Below, piece after piece: positions 7,659 to 16,334 of a DNA stretch of 35,537 nucleotides (position 1 is its first letter; every line of letters begins with the position of its first letter). Position numbers and translations under genes: made by a program. The notes under the pieces are model-generated. The model ran no database searches, had not been told where the DNA came from, and saw only the letters and a list, made by a program, of their open reading frames with translations. The DNA is from Rhodocyclaceae bacterium (lineage in GTDB: Bacteria; Pseudomonadota; Gammaproteobacteria; Burkholderiales; Rhodocyclaceae): assembly GCA_020445765.1 (NCBI GenBank), contig JAGRFY010000036.1, positions 1 to 35,537 on the forward strand, written 5' to 3'.

Positions 7659-8549
7659 ATGCGCAATTGCCTGGCATGGCTGCTGATGGTGCTGATCCTG
7701 GCGGCGCCGGCCAGGGCCGTCACCTTGAACGACGCCAACGGTCAGCTGCTGACGCTGGCGGCGCCCGCCCGGCGCATCGTCAGCCTGGCTCCGCACATCA
7801 CCGAGCTGGTCTATGCCGCCGGTGCCGGCGGCCAACTGGTCGGCATCGTCAATTTCAGCGACTACCCGCCGGAGGCCGCTGCTCTGCCGCAGATCGGCAG
7901 CTACAACGCACTGGATCTCGAAGCGATCGCATCGCTGCACCCCGATCTGGCCCTTGCCTGGCGCAGCGGCAACCGGGAGGCCCACCTGACCCGGCTGCGC
8001 GCACTGGGCATTCCGGTGTTCGTCAGCGAGGCGCGCAGTCTCGAGGAAGTCGCCGCGAGCATCGTGCAGATCGGCACGCTGGCCGGCACCGGCGAGGTGG
8101 CGACGGATGCTGCCGAAGCGTTTCGCGGACGCCACGCCTTGCTGCGCGCGCGCTACCAGACCGAGCCGCCGGTGCGGATGTTCTATCAGGTATGGAACGA
8201 TCCGCTGATGACGATCAACGGAGAACACCTGATCAGCGCCGTGATCCGGCTGTGCGGTGGCGTCAATGTGTTCGCCGGCCTCGATCAGCTGGCACCCAAG
8301 ATCAACGAGGAGGCCGTGCTCGCCGCCGACCCCGAAGCGATCGTCGCCAGCGGCATGGACCAGGCCAGGCCCGAGTGGCTCGACGACTGGCGCCGCTGGC
8401 GCGGGATGACCGCGGTCGCGCGCGACAACCTGTTCTTCATCCCGCCCGATCTCCTGCAACGCCACACGCCCCGCGTCCTCGATGGCGCCGAGCAGTTGTG
8501 CCGCCAGCTCGACGCTGCCCGCGGACGGCGACCGCCGCGACGCGATTGA
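7659..8549 (+). CDS. btuF: Cobalamin-binding periplasmic protein, BtuF-like
   Basis: A 296-residue class III periplasmic binding protein. It has a signal peptide (MRNCLAWLLMVLILAAPARA), then RRIVSLAPHITELVYAAGAG, VGIVNFSDYPPEA, IGSYNALDLEAIASLHPDLALAW and, in the second lobe, YQVWNDPLMTINGEHLISAVIRLCGG. The phrase SLAPHxTEL and the WxxPLMT(I/V) block characterise BtuF, which captures vitamin B12 for the BtuCD importer. The ATG at 7659 puts the signal peptide at the terminus; in-frame upstream ATGs would not. No btuC or btuD is adjacent. With scpA and cobQ nearby it supports a B12 theme, though haem or iron-siderophore binding is a weaker alternative. Confidence 0.85.
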   Translation: MRNCLAWLLMVLILAAPARAVTLNDANGQLLTLAAPARRIVSLAPHITELVYAAGAGGQLVGIVNFSDYPPEAAALPQIGSYNALDLEAIASLHPDLALAWRSGNREAHLTRLRALGIPVFVSEARSLEEVAASIVQIGTLAGTGEVATDAAEAFRGRHALLRARYQTEPPVRMFYQVWNDPLMTINGEHLISAVIRLCGGVNVFAGLDQLAPKINEEAVLAADPEAIVASGMDQARPEWLDDWRRWRGMTAVARDNLFFIPPDLLQRHTPRVLDGAEQLCRQLDAARGRRPPRRD

Positions 8550-8580
8550 TGCGGGGCGTTCACTCCGCTAGGGTGTCGCC

Positions 8581-9123
8581 ATGGCGCTCCGCCCCCGATT
8601 GTCGATGCTGATGCCGTTCGCGATCGCAGCCGCGCTGGCCGGGCCGGCCAGCGCGTCACCATCGATCGACGTCTATGCCCTGCCCTACCCGCTGGTCGAC
8701 GAGGCGGGCCGGCAGCGGCGCCTTGCCGACTGGCGCGGGCGTCCGACCATCGTTGCGATGGACCACAGCACCTGGAGCGCCGTGTGCTCGAGCACCGCGC
8801 GCCGACTGCGGGCATTGCAGGTGGCAGCCGAGCGGCTCGGCAAGACGGTCGAATTCGTCGTCATCGGGCTGGAGCCCGACAAGGACACGGCTGAGTCGTG
8901 GGCACGCTATCGCCGGGAGCGGGGCATCGACGGCGACAACTGGCATTTCCTCAGGGCCAGTCCGACCGACACCGCCAACGTCGCCGCCAGCCTGGGCGTC
9001 AATTACCGCTACGAATACGGTGACCTGGTACTCGACCTGCGCATCCTTCGGGTCGCGCCGAACGGGCGTATCGAGCGCACGCTCGAAGGCTACGGCGCCG
9101 ACACCGAAGCCTTCCTGCGCTAG
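8581..9123 (+). CDS. Sco/thioredoxin-fold exported protein lacking the copper ligands
   Basis: A 180-residue protein with a signal peptide (about residues 1-26). The thioredoxin-like Sco topology is recognisable: DEAGRQRRLADWRGRPTIV, then a helix after DHSTWSAVCSSTARRLRAL, VEFVVIGLEPDKDTAESW and LRILRVAPNGRIERTLEGY. In copper-binding Sco proteins the helix starts with CxxxC and a distal His completes the site. Here the first Cys is Trp65, only Cys69 remains, and no His occurs in the distal loop (about 145-155). Copper transfer by the standard mechanism is therefore unlikely. It lies 31 bp after btuF, possibly in its operon, and across a MITE from a true sco1. The TAG stop overlaps the element's boundary. 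Confidence 0.75.
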   Translation: MALRPRLSMLMPFAIAAALAGPASASPSIDVYALPYPLVDEAGRQRRLADWRGRPTIVAMDHSTWSAVCSSTARRLRALQVAAERLGKTVEFVVIGLEPDKDTAESWARYRRERGIDGDNWHFLRASPTDTANVAASLGVNYRYEYGDLVLDLRILRVAPNGRIERTLEGYGADTEAFLR

Positions 9124-9286
9124 TGGTCTGCTTCGCAAATACCGGCACACGAAAGTGCGCCTCGCGTCCCGTGGCGGCGTTGCTCATCCTCACGATAGTC
9201 CCCGCTATCGCTGCGGTTCGCGCCTTGCCACGAGACCCGATCCATCACTTTCGTCAAGTCCCTTGATTTACGAAGCAGACCACTAG
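9120..9286. mobile_element. MITE-like element with terminal inverted repeats and CTAG flanks
   Basis: A 159-bp non-coding block (9124-9282). Its ends, TGGTCTGCTTCG (9124-9135) and CGAAGCAGACCA (9271-9282), are perfect 12-bp inverted repeats. Both are flanked by CTAG (9120-9123 and 9283-9286), which would fit a 4-bp target duplication. Inner inverted blocks ACGAAAGTG (9149-9157) and CACTTTCGT (9246-9254), and a central hairpin CGATAG-CTATCG, mean the whole element can fold on itself. It carries no reading frame. The left CTAG supplies the TAG stop of the Sco-like gene, and precise removal would leave that stop intact. The YTAR-like target suggests mobilisation by an IS5-type transposase; this is inference. 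Confidence 0.7.
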
Positions 9287-9292
9287 CCGACA

Positions 9293-9904
9293 TCATTCGG
9301 CGAGCAAGCTGCGAACGTCGTCGGCGATCTCGCCAGTGCCGAGCGAGCCCGGCATTCGCAGACGCAGGCGCCCCTGCTTGTCGATGGCGTGGATGTAGGC
9401 GGAGTGTTCCAGCGTGTAGCGGTCCGGCGCGCTGCCCTCGACCCGGCGGTAGAACACCCGGAACGCCTCGGCAAGCTCCGCGGTTTCGGCCTCGTTGCCG
9501 CGCAAGGCGATGAAGTCGGGAGAAAACGCCGCAACGTAGCCACGCAACAGCTCGGGCGTATCGCGCGCCGGATCGAGCGTGACGAAGATCACCTGCACCT
9601 GACGGGCCTGTCCGGGGGTCAGGAGCCCGACCACCTCGGCCAGCCGCGCGAGTTCGGTCGGGCACACGTCCGGACAATGGGTGAAGCCGAAAAACATCAG
9701 CACCACTCGGCCCTTGAACTCACTGGACGACCGCAGCACGCCATGCTCATCGGGCAACTGGAACGGGTGCTCGCTGGCATGCACGAGCGTCTTGGCGTGG
9801 AAGCCGCTGTCGCCCGCCGCGACCTCGCCGGAAACGGCAAAGGCGAGAGCCAGCGCGAGCACGCAGCGCGTCGAGAAACGCCGCGGACTCCGCCCCGGCC
9901 TCAT
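9293..9904 (-). CDS. Sco1/SenC family copper chaperone
   Basis: A 203-residue exported protein with a twin-Arg-flavoured N terminus and hydrophobic signal (LALALAFAVSG). The thioredoxin-fold core contains FFGFTHCPDVCPTEL with the copper ligands Cys77 and Cys81, and LEHSAYIHAID with the third ligand His167. Sco proteins deliver copper to, or reduce, the CuA site of cytochrome c oxidase in the periplasm. The start codon overlaps the stop of the PCu(A)C gene by 4 bp (ATGA), so the two are translationally coupled, matching their joint role in CuA assembly. Confidence 0.95.
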   Translation of the reverse strand: MRPGRSPRRFSTRCVLALALAFAVSGEVAAGDSGFHAKTLVHASEHPFQLPDEHGVLRSSSEFKGRVVLMFFGFTHCPDVCPTELARLAEVVGLLTPGQARQVQVIFVTLDPARDTPELLRGYVAAFSPDFIALRGNEAETAELAEAFRVFYRRVEGSAPDRYTLEHSAYIHAIDKQGRLRLRMPGSLGTGEIADDVRSLLAE

Positions 9905-10356
9905 TGCCGATGCCCTCCGACGCGCATGTTGAGGGGCTTCACGGCGGCCGTCACCGGCACCCGGCGAAGCTCACCGTCGGCGCCCTCGAACACCAGCTCG
10001 AGCGACACTTCGGTGCCGACATCGAGTGCTCGATGCAGATCCATCAGCATCACGTGATAGCCCCCGGGTCGCAGTTCGACGGTTGCGCCGGGCGCGATCT
10101 CGACCCCGTCCACCGGCCCCATCCGGGCAATGTCGTTCTCGATCCGCATCTCGTGGATCTCGGAAACGCCAGCGACTGCTGTCGAAGCGCCGACGAGACG
10201 CAGGCGCTCGCCGTCGGAATGAATCTTCATGAAGGCGCCGGTGGCCCGCTGCTGGGGAAGGCTGGCCCGCACCCAGGCATCACTGACCGTCACCTCGGCC
10301 CGGGCGGTACAGCTCAGGACGAGCCCGATCATGACGGCATTGGCATATCTGTACAT
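9901..10356 (-). CDS. Periplasmic copper chaperone PCu(A)C
   Basis: A 151-residue protein with a signal peptide ending near CTARA. The complete copper site H(x)M-x-M-x-HxM is present: His68 and Met70 in EIHEM, Met79 ten residues after His68, and His101/Met103 in YHVM, 21 residues further on, exactly the spacing of the DUF461/PCu(A)C family. The protein binds Cu(I) in the periplasm and passes it to cytochrome oxidase, often together with Sco. Operon: DUF2946 gene upstream, sco downstream with a 4-bp overlap. Confidence 0.95.
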   Translation of the reverse strand: MYRYANAVMIGLVLSCTARAEVTVSDAWVRASLPQQRATGAFMKIHSDGERLRLVGASTAVAGVSEIHEMRIENDIARMGPVDGVEIAPGATVELRPGGYHVMLMDLHRALDVGTEVSLELVFEGADGELRRVPVTAAVKPLNMRVGGHRQ

Positions 10357-10433
10357 ACTGTTGCTCCATTGGTCCGACTATGGCTGGATCCGCAGACGGC
10401 GGCCAGCACGGGGTCAAGCAAGACGGTAGGGTT

Positions 10434-10790
10434 TCAGACCAGGGAGGGCGGTGCGCGGGCCCGATGGTCGGGCAAGCGCACGATCATCGGGCGCAGCGGG
10501 AGCGATGCGTCCGGTCGCGACGTCGCAATCGCGGGCGGCGGTACGCAAGGGCTTTCGACGCAAGCGCCATGCAGAGCGGCGATGCACAGTGCGCACAGCT
10601 TCTGCGCGGTGGCCGGGGCGCCCATCGGCATCCCGAGCGGGCCGGCCGCTGCCGGCGCAGCGAAGCAGACATCGGCCAGACGCGATCCGGCCGGCGCCGA
10701 ATGGACCAGCAGCTGCATCGAGGATGCCAGCACCAGCAGCACCGCAAGCATCGGGGGCAGCCAGCGCCGGCCTTTCTGAAGACTGCGCAT
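10434..10790 (-). CDS. DUF2946 family small exported/membrane protein
   Basis: A 118-residue protein with a hydrophobic N-terminal helix (WLPPMLAVLLVLASSMQLLVH), a middle with CFAAP and CALCIAALHGACVESPC, and a Pro/Arg-rich C-terminal tail. The HSAP after the helix and the CxxC-like cysteines match DUF2946, small proteins regularly encoded with copper import or Cu-chaperone genes. It precedes the PCu(A)C gene by 77 bp on the same strand, so a copper-related role is likely but unproven. The ATG at 10790 is preferred over a TTG one codon upstream. Confidence 0.75.
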   Translation of the reverse strand: MRSLQKGRRWLPPMLAVLLVLASSMQLLVHSAPAGSRLADVCFAAPAAAGPLGMPMGAPATAQKLCALCIAALHGACVESPCVPPPAIATSRPDASLPLRPMIVRLPDHRARAPPSLV

Positions 10791-10867
10791 CAACGGGATT
10801 CTACGCCGCGGGAGACCTCAGGATGCATCGCGAGGCCGCGGTCCGAGGATGGGCAGAAGGTGCCAGG

Positions 10868-11980
10868 CTACCTGCAGCAGGGGGCGAGGGCCATGCACCA
10901 GGCTCGGTCCAGACGGCAGGCAAGGTCGCTGGCAGTCTCGCCGAGGTAACGATCGGCGGCCGAAGGGCCAATCGCGAAGGTCGAATGCGGCGCGACACCA
11001 ATCGCGGCCAGACGGTCGTTCAGGCAGGGATGGAGTTCGAGGCCCGGCGCTGCCTGCAGCAACTCGCCCATGCGTCCCGCCTGCTCGCTGCGCCGGAAGC
11101 CGAGCGCGACACCGACCCCCATCTCGCGGTACGGCAGGATCGGCCCATCCTGTACCGGGTACTCGAACTGGCTCATGACCGCATCCCAGTACTCTTCGCG
11201 CAGATAGCGCTCCTTCATCGCCACTTCGATCAAGGCCTCGCCAAGGCATTCCGCGCCGACGATCTCGGCGGCTGCGTCATCGGCCTCGTATTCCTCGAGA
11301 TGGGCGAGCTCGACGCTGTCGAGCAGGTAATCGTAGGCGTGCCACGCGAGCATCCGGGTCGCCAGCCAGCCGACCACCGTCTCGTCTTCCTCCATCGCCA
11401 TCAAGACCCGGTGCCACCAGGCCCGGAGTTGCGCGGCCCAGGCCGCAAGCGGGCGGCGCTGCAACGCCAGATGCGACAGCTCGTGGGCGAGAATCGCGCG
11501 CAGTTGCTCGGGACTGAGGCTGTGCAGCAGTGGCAGGCCGACCACCAGCGTGGTCTGCAAGCGCCCCCACAGACCGAGTTCGGGGAGCTGGACCACCGTC
11601 GCGTTGATGTCCGAGCCGATCATCACACGGTCGACCGCCGCCAGCCGATAGTGTCGACACAGCCGATCGAGTTCGTCGAACAGGCCGGGCGATTCGTCCC
11701 GCGCCAGCGTGACGCCGGCAATCTCGGACGGCGGCTGCCATAGCCAGGACAGCAGCTGACCGGCGGCAAACACCAGTGCCAGCGCAGCGACGATGCGCAA
11801 CGCGAACTGCTCGCCGTTGCCGGCGAACGCGAACCACAGGCCGAACGCGAGCACAGCGAAGATCAGACCGGCGAGCACGGCCTGGCCAAAGGCAGCCCGC
11901 AGGGTCAACAACACGGTCAGTCGACGCTGACGCCGCTGCCGATTGCCGGCCTCGTCGATCAGTGCACGCTCGGAGTTCAT
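10868..11980 (-). CDS. M48 family metallopeptidase (membrane-anchored, HtpX/Ste24-like)
   Basis: A 370-residue protein. Two N-terminal membrane helices (about 30-52 and 60-80) precede a cytosolic zinc protease domain. The HExxH zinc motif is at 166-170 (LAHELSHLAL) and the third ligand is the Glu of EEYEADDAA at about 232, as in M48 peptidases. Upstream segments RVMIGSDINATVV and LVVGLPLLHSLSPEQL are also family-typical. Related enzymes degrade misfolded membrane proteins or act in periplasmic quality control; the substrate here is unknown. The ATG at 11980 was chosen because further upstream residues fall in the AT-rich spacer before rquA. Confidence 0.9.
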   Translation of the reverse strand: MNSERALIDEAGNRQRRQRRLTVLLTLRAAFGQAVLAGLIFAVLAFGLWFAFAGNGEQFALRIVAALALVFAAGQLLSWLWQPPSEIAGVTLARDESPGLFDELDRLCRHYRLAAVDRVMIGSDINATVVQLPELGLWGRLQTTLVVGLPLLHSLSPEQLRAILAHELSHLALQRRPLAAWAAQLRAWWHRVLMAMEEDETVVGWLATRMLAWHAYDYLLDSVELAHLEEYEADDAAAEIVGAECLGEALIEVAMKERYLREEYWDAVMSQFEYPVQDGPILPYREMGVGVALGFRRSEQAGRMGELLQAAPGLELHPCLNDRLAAIGVAPHSTFAIGPSAADRYLGETASDLACRLDRAWCMALAPCCR

Positions 11981-12097
11981 GCCGACACTGTAACCGCTTA
12001 ATCGAAAAGGGGAAATCGTTCGAAAGTGATAAGCATTCACGAATACTACAAATGGCTATACGTACAGCATCAGCCGCCCTTGCATTGCACCGCACAA

Positions 12098-12916
12098 TCA
12101 AACACTTGCGAAAACCTCCTGGCTGTGCTTGGGCGCATTCGACGCATTGCTGCGAGCGACGACGAGTTGGTACATGCCACCGAAGAACAGTGTCCGCTGC
12201 CACTCGAAGTCCGGCCTCTCGCCGGCCAGAGTCGTCAGATCCTGCCCCAGCAGCGACGCCGCAAAGGGCTCGAACCGGTTGAACACCCACTGCATCGGCC
12301 ATCGCAGCGGGTGCCCCGCACGCGGTCGGTGATAATCGACGAAGACCACTTTGCCGCCGGGCGCGACGACGGCCAGCAAGTTATTGACGATGCACCGCCG
12401 CATCTCTGCCGGCACCTCGTGCAACAGGAAGAAGCAGCAGACGCCGTCGTAGCGACGGGCGAGCGGTCGTCGCAGGTCGTGCACCCGCGCACTGACGTTG
12501 CCATGCCCGCGCAGCTTGCGGCGCAGGTTGGCGACCTGCAGCGGCGCCGCGTCGAGCACCTCGAGCCGACCGTGGCGGCCGAGCCTGCTCGCCAGCCGGA
12601 GGGAGAAGTCACCGTACACCGCGGCCGCCTGCAGCACGTGCTGCCCGCTGTCGAAGCAGGACGCGGCAGCGTCCATCAGTCGACCGGCGTTTCCCCACAG
12701 GATGGCCGAGACCACGGCCGGACGGTCCAGCCAGTAGAGCATGCGCCGGTCGAGATAGGCCCAGCGATAGGTCCGCTGGAGGTAGTCCGGCAGCCCGTGG
12801 GCGGGAACGGCATCGCCCACGGGCTCCGACCCGTCGCCGACCGCCGACGCGAGCGCGGCGGCGGGTCTTTCGGGGTCATGCACTGTGCTGGGCACTGCTG
12901 CCGCAATCGAGGCCAT
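12098..12916 (-). CDS. rquA: Rhodoquinone biosynthesis protein RquA
   Basis: A 272-residue class I methyltransferase-fold protein with the RquA hallmarks: [17 protein letters not shown] (42-58), [15 protein letters not shown] (70-84), and a glycine-motif replacement [18 protein letters not shown] (96-113) where ordinary methyltransferases have GxGxG. Next come [29 protein letters not shown] and [13 protein letters not shown], then [18 protein letters not shown]. RquA converts ubiquinone to rhodoquinone, the low-potential quinone used for fumarate respiration, and has been reported to use SAM as amino donor. The ATG at 12916 overlaps the end of leuA by 41 bp; GTG codons at 12895 or 12883 would reduce the overlap. 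The gene is patchily distributed, so transfer is plausible. Confidence 0.88.
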   Translation of the reverse strand: MASIAAAVPSTVHDPERPAAALASAVGDGSEPVGDAVPAHGLPDYLQRTYRWAYLDRRMLYWLDRPAVVSAILWGNAGRLMDAAASCFDSGQHVLQAAAVYGDFSLRLASRLGRHGRLEVLDAAPLQVANLRRKLRGHGNVSARVHDLRRPLARRYDGVCCFFLLHEVPAEMRRCIVNNLLAVVAPGGKVVFVDYHRPRAGHPLRWPMQWVFNRFEPFAASLLGQDLTTLAGERPDFEWQRTLFFGGMYQLVVARSNASNAPKHSQEVFASV

Positions 12917-14582
12917 CCGGCCGCCGCCGGGCGACCCTATTGACGGCCGACAGAATTGCCCGGATCGACGCGGTGACGATGTTCCCGTCCATGCCGACGC
13001 CGAAGCAACTGCCGTTCAGGCCGGGCGCGGCAAGTTCGACGAAGGCGACCGCGCGTGCATCCGAGCCATGGCCGATCGCCCGCTCCTCGTAGTCGAGCAC
13101 GTCCACGTCGGCGCCGAGCGCATGCACTGCCGCATCGATCGGACCATTGCCGATGCCGCGCAAGATCCGGCGGGCACCGTCGATGCCGACCGTCAGCGCG
13201 ATCCCCTGCTGGGCGCCCTGCTCGAACAGGTGGTGCTCGAGGTAGTCGATCGGCGCAGCGAGTTCCAGGTATTCGGCGCTGAACAGCCGCCAGATGTCAC
13301 TGGCACGCACTTCCGTCCCGGTACGGTCCGCGAGTTGTTGCACCACCGACGAGAACTCCACCTGCAGGCGGCGCGGCAGCACCATGCCGTACTCGTGCTC
13401 GAGCAGGTAGGCGATGCCCCCTTTGCCGGACTGGCTGTTGACGCGGATGATCGAGTCGTAGGTGCGGCCGATGTCCGCCGGATCCACCGGCAGGTACGGC
13501 ACCTCCCAGGCCGCGCCTTCACGCTGGGCGGTGAAGCCCTTCTTGATCGCATCCTGGTGCGAGCCGGAGAACGCCGTGAATACCAGATCGCCGACATAGG
13601 GATGACGCGGATGGATCGGCAACTGGGTGCAATGTTCGACCGTGCGCGCGACTTCGTTGATCCGCGAAAAATCGAGGCCGGGGTGCACACCCTGGCTGTA
13701 CAGGTTGAGCGCGAGCGTCACCAGGTCGACGTTGCCGGTGCGCTCGCCATGGCCGAACAAGCAGCCTTCGACGCGGTCGGCACCGGCCATCAGCGCGAGT
13801 TCGGCCGCCGCCACGGCCGTGCCGCGGTCGTTGTGGGGATGCACCGAGAGGATGATGCCGTCGCGACGGGCAAGGTTGCGATGCATCCATTCGATCTGGT
13901 CGGCATAGACGTTGGGTGTGCTCATTTCGACCGTCGCCGGCAGATTGATGATGCAGCGTCGATCGGCGGTCGGCTGCCAGACCGCGGTCACCGCATCGAC
14001 GACATCGCGCACGAAGCCGAGTTCGGCACCGGAGAACACCTCCGGGCTGTACTGGAAGACGAACTCGGTATCGGCCTGGCGCGCGGCGCGATCACGGATC
14101 ATCCGCGCCCCATCAACGGCGATCCGCCGCACGCCCGCCTCGTCCTCGTTGAAGACGATGCGGCGGAAATTCTCGGCGCAGGCGTTGTAGAAGTGCACGA
14201 TGACGCGACGGGCACCCCGCACCGCTTCGAACGTGCGGTCGATCAGGTGCTCACGTGCCTGGGTCAGCACCTCGATCGTGACGTCGTCCGGAATGTGCCC
14301 GCCGTCGATCAGCAGGCGCACGAAATCGAAGTCGGTCTGGGATGCCGACGGGAAACCGATCTCGATCTCCTTGAAGCCGATGTCGATGAGCATGCGGAAC
14401 ATGCGCAGCTTGCGTTCGGTGTCCATCGGCTCGAACAGCGCCTGGTTGCCGTCGCGCAGATCGGTGCTCATCCACACCGGCGGGCACTCGATGCGCCGGT
14501 CGGGCCACCGGCGGTCGGTCAATCGGACATCGCCGGCGAAGGGGGCGAAGGGGCGGTACTTGGTCGCGGGTTGCTTCAACAT
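12876..14582 (-). CDS. leuA: 2-isopropylmalate synthase (long form)
   Basis: A 568-residue enzyme of the longer LeuA class. It condenses acetyl-CoA with 2-ketoisovalerate, the committed step of leucine synthesis. The N-terminal TIM barrel shows [13 protein letters not shown] (metal Asp and catalytic Arg near 43-44), [51 protein letters not shown] with the metal His pair, and [23 protein letters not shown]. The C-terminal LeuA dimer/regulatory domain (about 430-560), which senses leucine, is complete. The long leader upstream holds two short Leu-containing reading frames, suggesting attenuation. rquA overlaps its 3' end. Confidence 0.96.
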   Translation of the reverse strand: MLKQPATKYRPFAPFAGDVRLTDRRWPDRRIECPPVWMSTDLRDGNQALFEPMDTERKLRMFRMLIDIGFKEIEIGFPSASQTDFDFVRLLIDGGHIPDDVTIEVLTQAREHLIDRTFEAVRGARRVIVHFYNACAENFRRIVFNEDEAGVRRIAVDGARMIRDRAARQADTEFVFQYSPEVFSGAELGFVRDVVDAVTAVWQPTADRRCIINLPATVEMSTPNVYADQIEWMHRNLARRDGIILSVHPHNDRGTAVAAAELALMAGADRVEGCLFGHGERTGNVDLVTLALNLYSQGVHPGLDFSRINEVARTVEHCTQLPIHPRHPYVGDLVFTAFSGSHQDAIKKGFTAQREGAAWEVPYLPVDPADIGRTYDSIIRVNSQSGKGGIAYLLEHEYGMVLPRRLQVEFSSVVQQLADRTGTEVRASDIWRLFSAEYLELAAPIDYLEHHLFEQGAQQGIALTVGIDGARRILRGIGNGPIDAAVHALGADVDVLDYEERAIGHGSDARAVAFVELAAPGLNGSCFGVGMDGNIVTASIRAILSAVNRVARRRPDGLDCGSSAQHSA

Positions 14583-14649
14583 TGTCGACTCTCCAAATCT
14601 GCAAACGGGTAACGGGCGGGCGGCATCGGACTCCCGGACGGCCGCCGTG

Positions 14650-14751
14650 TCACGGGGCCCGGAAGTCGGTCAGCAGTCGCAGCATCTGGCAGTGCATCGT
14701 CATGGCGTTCGGATTGTCGTCGTCGTTGCAATGGGGTCGGCGCGGACGCAT
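14650..14751 (-). CDS. Candidate leader peptide 2 of leuA
   Basis: A 33-codon frame from ATG 14751, or 17 codons from the internal ATG at 14703, which gives [17 protein letters not shown]. Three Leu codons (CTG, CTG, CTG) fall within four positions near the end, with the stop about 67 bp before the leuA ATG. No clear ribosome binding site precedes either start. It could be a leucine-sensing leader peptide or chance. Confidence 0.35.
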   Translation of the reverse strand: MRPRRPHCNDDDNPNAMTMHCQMLRLLTDFRAP

Positions 14752-14798
14752 CGCGGGCGTCTCGGCTCGGGTGAAACTCGACAGGAAGGGGTGAATGG

Positions 14799-14897
14799 TC
14801 AGCTGCGCGGAACGCGCAGCAGCAGGCCCGGTCCGCCGGGGGCGGAGCGCTTGGTCACGGCCGGGGAGGCCGCCATCATGGCCTTGAGGGTATTCAT
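14799..14897 (-). CDS. Candidate leader peptide 1 of leuA
   Basis: A 32-codon frame starting MNTLKAMMAASPAVTKR and ending GPGLLLRVPRS. Three consecutive CTG Leu codons lie inside the hairpin GCTGCGCG-TTC-CGCGCAGC (14802-14820), so ribosome stalling at Leu codons would alter RNA folding. It begins 32 bp after the HD-GYP stop. The ribosome binding site is weak. Confidence 0.4.
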   Translation of the reverse strand: MNTLKAMMAASPAVTKRSAPGGPGLLLRVPRS

Positions 14898-14929
14898 GGC
14901 GAAAACGATAGCTTCGACCGCCGGGATCG

Positions 14930-16334
14930 TCAAGCAGCGATCGCCGCGACGGCCGCGGGGGTTTCCTGCAGGCTCGCCCGCAACGCCTCGAAGCAGCGCG
15001 CGTCGATCGCGGTGCCGACGTTCTCGGCCATGATCTCGAGCGATCGCGGAATCGGGATGGCACCGCGATACGGGCGCTCGGCGGTGATCGCGTCGAAGAT
15101 GTCCGCGGTGGTGATGATGCGCGTCTCGAGCGGAATGCGGTCGGCCCGGAGTCCGCGCGGATAGCCCTTGCCGTCGAGTCGCTCGTGATGGGCGGCTGCG
15201 ACCCTGGCCAGTTCGCCAAAGGCCGGAATTCGGGACAGGATGGCTTCGGACAATTCGGCATGCTGCCTGACCGCCGCCCATTCGTCGTCGTCGAGCTTGC
15301 CCGGCTTGTCGAGGATCGCGTTGGACACCCCGAGCTTGCCGACGTCGTGCAGCAGCGCGCCGCGACGCAGCCAGCGGCATCTGGCCGCGTCCAGCCCCAG
15401 TTCCGCGGCGAGCATGTCGGTATAGAGCGCGACGCGCGTGCTGTGTCCGGCGGTATAGGGGCTCTTGGCGTCGACCACATGTCCGAACGCGGCCGCGATC
15501 TCGTCCATGTAGTCTTCGTCGAGCGCAACCTCGCGGCGCCCCGGCGCCAGCGCGAAGACCGCGCGGTCGACCTCATCGGACGCCAGCATTTCCCAGAAGG
15601 GTCGGTCGTCGGCCAATGTTTCCAGGACCGCGACCAGCGTCGGATCGAACCAGTTGCCGGCGCGCCGGCGCGCTTCGTCCAGGGCCGCATGGGCATCGCC
15701 CGCCGTATGGAAGACGTCGACCACCTGCGACAGCAGCGCGATCCTCGCATAAAGCGGAATCGACTCTCCGGCCAGGCCGTCGGGTTTGCCGCCGCCGTCC
15801 CAGTGCTCGTCGAGGGCGTGGATGCCTTCGGCGACGGCTTCGCTGAAACGCAGGCGGCGGGCAATCTCGGCGCCACGCTGGCAACGGGTCTCGATCAGTT
15901 CCTGGGCGAATGCGTCACCGTGCCGGAGTATGCGGCCGACCGCGCGTATACGTTCGACCAGCCCCAGGCCCGGGCCGGTGTGGCCGACGACGAATTCCAG
16001 CACCCGGCGCAGGCTGCCGTCGACCCGCTTGAAGTCATGCTTGAAGCCGATGTCGTCGGTCAGGTAGAGCTCGCAGATCCTGGCGGCATTGCTGCTGCAG
16101 CCCAAGTCCTTCAGCAACAGCGTGTAGTAGAGCTCCCACAGCTCGGTATCGTCCAGGCCCAGGCGTCGTCCGATATGGGTGCCGATCCAGCAGCTGCGAA
16201 CGCAATGCCCCGCCGGCTGGCCCTCGGTGAGGTCCAGGGCGAAGCTGAGCGAGCCGATCAGCTCGGAAAACTTGATCGAAGAGAACGGAATCGCAGCACC
16301 CCAGGTCGATCGTGCGACGGCGGCACGGACGCAT
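14930..16334 (-). CDS. HD-GYP domain protein (c-di-GMP phosphodiesterase type), start disturbed
   Basis: The open frame encodes two HD-like halves. The C-terminal half has the catalytic HD motif GALLHDVGKLGVSNAILDKPG and the GYP motif HHERLDGKGYPRGL, so c-di-GMP hydrolysis is likely. The N-terminal half retains a degenerate counterpart (LDEHWDGGGKPDGL). Family-like sequence continues upstream of the first standard start in frame (TTG at 16117): IPFSSIKFSELIGSLSFALDL, then TEGQPAGHC and LYYTLLLKDLGCSSNAARI. No ATG, GTG or TTG precedes it before a stop. Dropping one G of the GGGG opposite 16299-16302 joins this to an ATG at 16334. Alternatively an ATT at 16291 with GGGG seven bases before it could start translation. 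Coordinates assume the frameshift model. Confidence 0.8.

Larger units (their letters stand above)
14583..14929 (-). promoter_or_regulatory. leuA leader region (347 bp)
   Basis: The gap between the HD-GYP gene and leuA has no gene of normal size. On the minus strand it carries, in order, a 32-codon reading frame with three consecutive CTG codons (14897-14799) whose end forms a hairpin, a 33-codon reading frame with MLRLLTD (14751-14650), and a GC-rich stem (GGCGGC with GCCGCC) shortly before leuA. Leucine-codon peptides followed by stems are what transcription attenuation of leuA looks like; no U-run terminator was seen. Confidence 0.45.

Noticed and set aside
12885-14612. 575-codon open frame on the plus strand opposite leuA
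   Set aside because: It is the antisense shadow of leuA, caused by GC-rich codon bias; its product is His/Arg/Gln-rich without any domain.
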